Source of the DNA: Struthio camelus
Taxonomy: Eukaryota > Chordata > Aves > Struthioniformes > Struthionidae
Length of the DNA stretch: 64,000 nucleotides
Assembly: GCF_040807025.1 (NCBI RefSeq)
Contig: NC_090944.1
Coordinates: 6,352,068-6,416,067, forward strand
Direction of reading: 5' to 3'
The notes under the pieces are model-generated. The model worked only from the letters and a program-made list of their open reading frames with translations, searched no databases and had not been told where the DNA came from. Positions 60,876-64,000 of this stretch are shown piece by piece (position 1 is the first letter of the stretch; every line of letters begins with the position of its first letter). The translations under genes and the position numbers were made by a program.

Positions 60876-61701
60876 TCTCCTGGTGCTGGGCTTGTGGCAG
60901 GGGTGCAGGGGGGAGTGGGGCGTTGTGTTGGGGGTGCTGGTCTTGTCATGGGGGGGTGCAGAGGGGATCTGGACCTTGTGTTGGGGGTGCATAGGGGATC
61001 TGGGTGTTGTTGTGGGGGTGCTTAGAGGAGGTGGGCCTTGTGTTGGGGGTGCTGGGCTTGTCATGGGGGTGCAGAAGGGATCAGGGCCTTGTTTTTGGAG
61101 TGCTGGTCTTTGTTTTGGGGTGCAGAGGGGATCTGGACCTTGTGTTGGGGGTGCTGAGGGGATTTGGGTGTTGTTGTGGGGGTGCTTAGAGGAGGTGGGC
61201 CTTGTGTTGGTGGTGCTGGGTTTTTTGTGGGGGTGGAGAGGGGATCAGGGCCTTGTTTTTGGGGTGCTGGGCCTTGTTTTGGGAGTGCTGGGCTTGTCAT
61301 GGGGGTGCTGAGGGGATCAGGGCATTGTGTTGGGGGTGCTGGGCTTGTTATGGGGGTGGAGAGGGGATCTGGGTCTTGTTTTGGGGGTGCTTAGAGGACG
61401 TGGGCCTTTTGTTGGGGGTGCTGGGCTTGTCGTGGGGGTCCTGAGTGGTCATGGTGTTGTGTTGGGGGTGGTGGGCGTTGTTTTGGGAGAACTAGGCTTG
61501 TTTTCGGGGTGCTTAGGGGATCTGGGCCTTGTTTTCGGGGTGTGGGCCTTGTTTTGGGGTGAGGGCTTGTCGTAAGGGGGCTGAGGGGATCTGAGCCTTG
61601 TTTTCGGGGTACTGAGGGGATCTGGGCGTTGTTTTGGGGGTGCTGGGCCTTGTCGTGGGGGTGTTGAGGGGATCTACGCCTTTTTTTGGGGGTGCGGAGA
61701 G
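60876..61701 (+). repeat. G-rich minisatellite, unit 6 (826 bp)
   Basis: Nearly the length of the long allele but with different internal order: it has an additional GTGTGGGCCTTGTTTTGGGG segment near 61538, which is shared with units 1 and 2, and lacks another segment near 61340. Confidence 0.95.
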
Positions 61702-61884
61702 GGTTCCGGAGCACTCGACCAGGTTGCCCAGAGAGGTTGTGGAGTCTCCTTCCCTGGAGATATTCAAAAGCCGCCTGGCCCAATCCTGGGCAATATGCTC
61801 CAGAGGACCCTGGCTGAGCAGGGGCGTTGGACTCCAGGATCTCCGGAGGTCCCTTCCAACCTCCACCATTCTGTGAATTCTGTG
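61702..61884 (+). mobile_element. CR1 3' end, unit 6
   Basis: Same element with a shorter tail: ATTCTGTGAATTCTGTG in place of the ATTCTCTGAGCCTGTG form of the other units. Confidence 0.92.
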
Positions 61885-62547
61885 AAATGTTAAGGCTAAA
61901 ATTTTAACACTCACATCCCAGAAGTTTTCTTTTCCTTTCTTCTCAGAATTGGTTCCCGTCGATGGTCGAGCCCATCACACACCTTCCACAATCGCCTGTA
62001 ATGTGCTCATGTAGTGTTCCAATGCTATAGGTCCTATGGATTGGCATGGGGTTGGTTCACCTAGTTGATTTAAACCAGTTGAGGGAATGGTTAGAACGTA
62101 CAGCTAGCAATCTGGTTTTGGAGCTAAGGAAAGGTTTTGCACATTGAGTGACTACTCCCCAAATTACAGCTTGGTTGCCACTGCCCACGCACACAGGGAG
62201 CCCCATTCCCCTTGGGATCATTCCAGTTAATATGAAAGAGAGAACAACCATATCTGGAATAATACCAACGGTGCGTCTATATGATTGGGGCCTGGGCATA
62301 CAAGTCTCAAACTCCCATCTCTCCATCATATGTCTAGCAAGCCATGAATCTTCCACAAGACTTGAACTGGAGGAATGTGTGGGATCAAAACTGTCATGTC
62401 ACCTGGGGGAGTGAACCAGACACCGTGCGGAGGGCCTACGAAATAGATGGCTCAGCGTTACAGTGGGGACAACAAACAATTGTACTCGGGACCTGAGAGG
62501 ACCACTCCCTGAGAGAGACCTGCCCAATCGAAGCTATTTCCAAGCAG
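61885..62547 (+). other. Unassigned conserved block, unit 6
   Basis: Follows the unit 1/2 form in the indel region (AACAACCATATCTGG) and carries GGAATGTGTGGG as units 4 and 5 do, so it is a mixture. Confidence 0.5.
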
Positions 62548-64000
62548 GTGGTCCTGAAGGGAGCACTGCCCTTCAGGAAAAAGCCTTTGCGCAGCTGCGC
62601 TATTACCAGAACGGAGCAGCTTCACGACCGCATCACACAGCTCATCAGCCTCCCCATCGACACACAGGAACAGGAGCCAATGCATGACAACCAAAGTTGC
62701 ATTCATGACAGACTGCATGAAATAGGAAAACAGGTGGACTCGGCAGCCAGGAACTCCACATATGTCTTCACTCATGGATACAGAAGACATTCAGCAGTGT
62801 CTCTAGGCAAAGTGGCAGCAGAAAGGTTGGCAAAGATGCAGAAGGCTTTCACAAGAGCAAACGACCCCACTTTCTACCTGCGGGGCCAGAGAGAAGACTT
62901 CTTCACAAGTTTCCACATGTCCTGCCAAGCAGTGCCCTCTATCACAGCAGTTGCTGATTTTTTTTATGTGACGAGCTTTCAGGAGCTCTTTGACAGGCAG
63001 TGCCTGTGAAGACTGCTCTTGATATAGCCTGGGAAAGGAGCTCTAACTCTCCAGCTTTCAGTGGCCATCGATCTCAACTAGAAACGGCTATTCTCCTGTC
63101 TCTTGCGGAGGAAGAGAATGGTGAGAAGTTCAGGCAGCACATTCATTTCCCCCAACATGTTTTAGAAGGTTTCGTTGAAAAGTGTGTTAACAACTATTGC
63201 TTAGACAAGAACAATTCAAGGCTGAAGAACTTGTTCCATGTTTCCCTGAATTCATTCCAGACTCTTGCTGCTGCTGCTAGCTTTGCGCCTACAACTCCAG
63301 TTGTCCAAGAGAACTGTGGCAATGTCTCCCTGTGGCTAGAGGAATTTGGGAGCAGACTTGGAGCTAATTCTGAACTTCCCAGAAGTCATCTGAAAAGCAC
63401 TGAGCATCAAGAAAGAACGGAGAGAGAGCTCCTGAAGGAGGCAATGAGTAAAGCTCTGGCCCCTGTGCTAGCAAACCTGAAACAGGCATTTTCCATGCCT
63501 CATCTGAAAGCTTGGAACTGGAAACCTCATACAATCGGAGTTGAAGGGCTGCACGGCTGCTGGAAGCAATGCCCGTTGTGCAGCGCTCTTTGCACAGACA
63601 CAATACGTGCTCCTGATGGGGACCACAGTGTTCACTTCCATCGCCCTCAAGTCCTCAATGGGACCCAGTGGGTTAGAAGAAATCAGTTGGTCCCTGCCCT
63701 TTGCTCCAGTCTTGTAGCAAGTCACTGTTGCCTCGTGCTTGAGGATAACAAGGAAGCTGCCTATACAAAGTCTAGAGAAGCAGGAGCAGCTTCTGCCAAT
63801 TGGGGCCTCACGCCAGAAAGCTCCCCGCAGGCATGCTGCAAATGGCTTGTGTGCCGTTTCCACTCACAATTGCAACAAGATTGCTGTGCACAATTGGAGG
63901 GCACAGCAGCAACCCGTCCAGAAGGGGAAAAGTGCCCAAAGGAAGAACGAGCCACGGGCTCGGCATGGGCTTGTCAGGGACGACTCTGGGCTTTGGTTGG

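Larger units (their letters stand above)
57112..63950 (+). pseudogene. GVIN1-like: VLIG/GVIN1-like pseudogene, copy f
   Basis: Spans the unit 5/6 junction and reaches almost to the window end. The upstream in-frame ATG of other copies is lost (GAAAAGAAGG replaces GCTATGAAGG near 57001), which supports 57112 as the conserved start. Pieces: 57112-57921, 58033-58329, 58616-59005, 59064-59279, 59280-59885, then TGA at 59883. The P-loop reads GIQSLGKSS (Pro to Leu). A private TAG at 60282 replaces the Tyr of DKYETLWKD. The piece from 60303 reaches the minisatellite; the C-terminus resumes at 62548, with a frame break at about 63009. Confidence 0.88.
58848..64000 (+). repeat. Array unit 6, cut by the window end
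   Basis: It keeps GTTA near 59305 as unit 3 does, lacks the 36-base deletion as units 1 and 2 do, and has a long minisatellite two bases shorter than in units 3 to 5. The array continues beyond the window. Confidence 0.95.

Noticed and set aside
10834..64000. The array as an assembly artefact
   Set aside because: Units carry distinct substitutions and indels in combinations that a repeated contig would not show; still worth confirming by long reads.

Overview
The window is nuclear DNA from a vertebrate, almost certainly a bird. The evidence is CR1 LINE 3' ends with the ATTCTGTG-type tail, a multi-exon ferlin gene with ordinary GT-AG introns, GC-rich compact genes, and sequence of the interferon-induced very large GTPase (VLIG/GVIN1) family. 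Nothing looks prokaryotic. There are no RNA genes or CRISPR arrays that I can support.

Layout. (1) 1-1024: a C-rich minisatellite. It is followed at about 1036-1290 by a diverged relic that resembles exon 3 and flanks of a gene found further right. (2) 2285-10563: seven well-spliced exons of an otoferlin-like ferlin on the + strand. They cover the linker before C2B, part of C2B, and then the FerA region. The exons between them are missing, and a minus-strand CR1 lies in the gap. (3) 10834-64000: a head-to-tail array of a 9.54-9.65 kb unit, with five complete copies and a partial sixth. The left edge is at 10834 and the right edge lies outside the window.

Each array unit carries, in order on the + strand: the middle of a VLIG-type giant GTPase gene (P-loop region); a block of G-rich minisatellite, CR1 3' end and about 660 bp of unassigned sequence that replaces part of the VLIG body; the VLIG C-terminal part; a CpG-rich promoter-like stretch; a small four-exon gene of unknown function; and the N-terminal part of the next VLIG copy. 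VLIG copies therefore straddle unit junctions. All VLIG copies share the same stop codons and frame breaks, so they descend from an already broken gene. In contrast, the small four-exon gene is open, with consistent splice phases, in all five copies present. It encodes about 303-306 residues: an N-terminal pair of hydrophobic segments, an RVRF motif of the protein-phosphatase-1 docking type, an acidic cluster, and a Cys-rich and strongly basic C-terminus. I do not recognise its family; it is the best candidate here for something undescribed.

Copies fall into classes (1 and 2; 3 to 5; 6) by minisatellite length and small indels. The indels are shuffled between copies in a way that points to unequal crossing-over or gene conversion within the array. 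All alignments were done by eye; percent identities and dN/dS were not computed.
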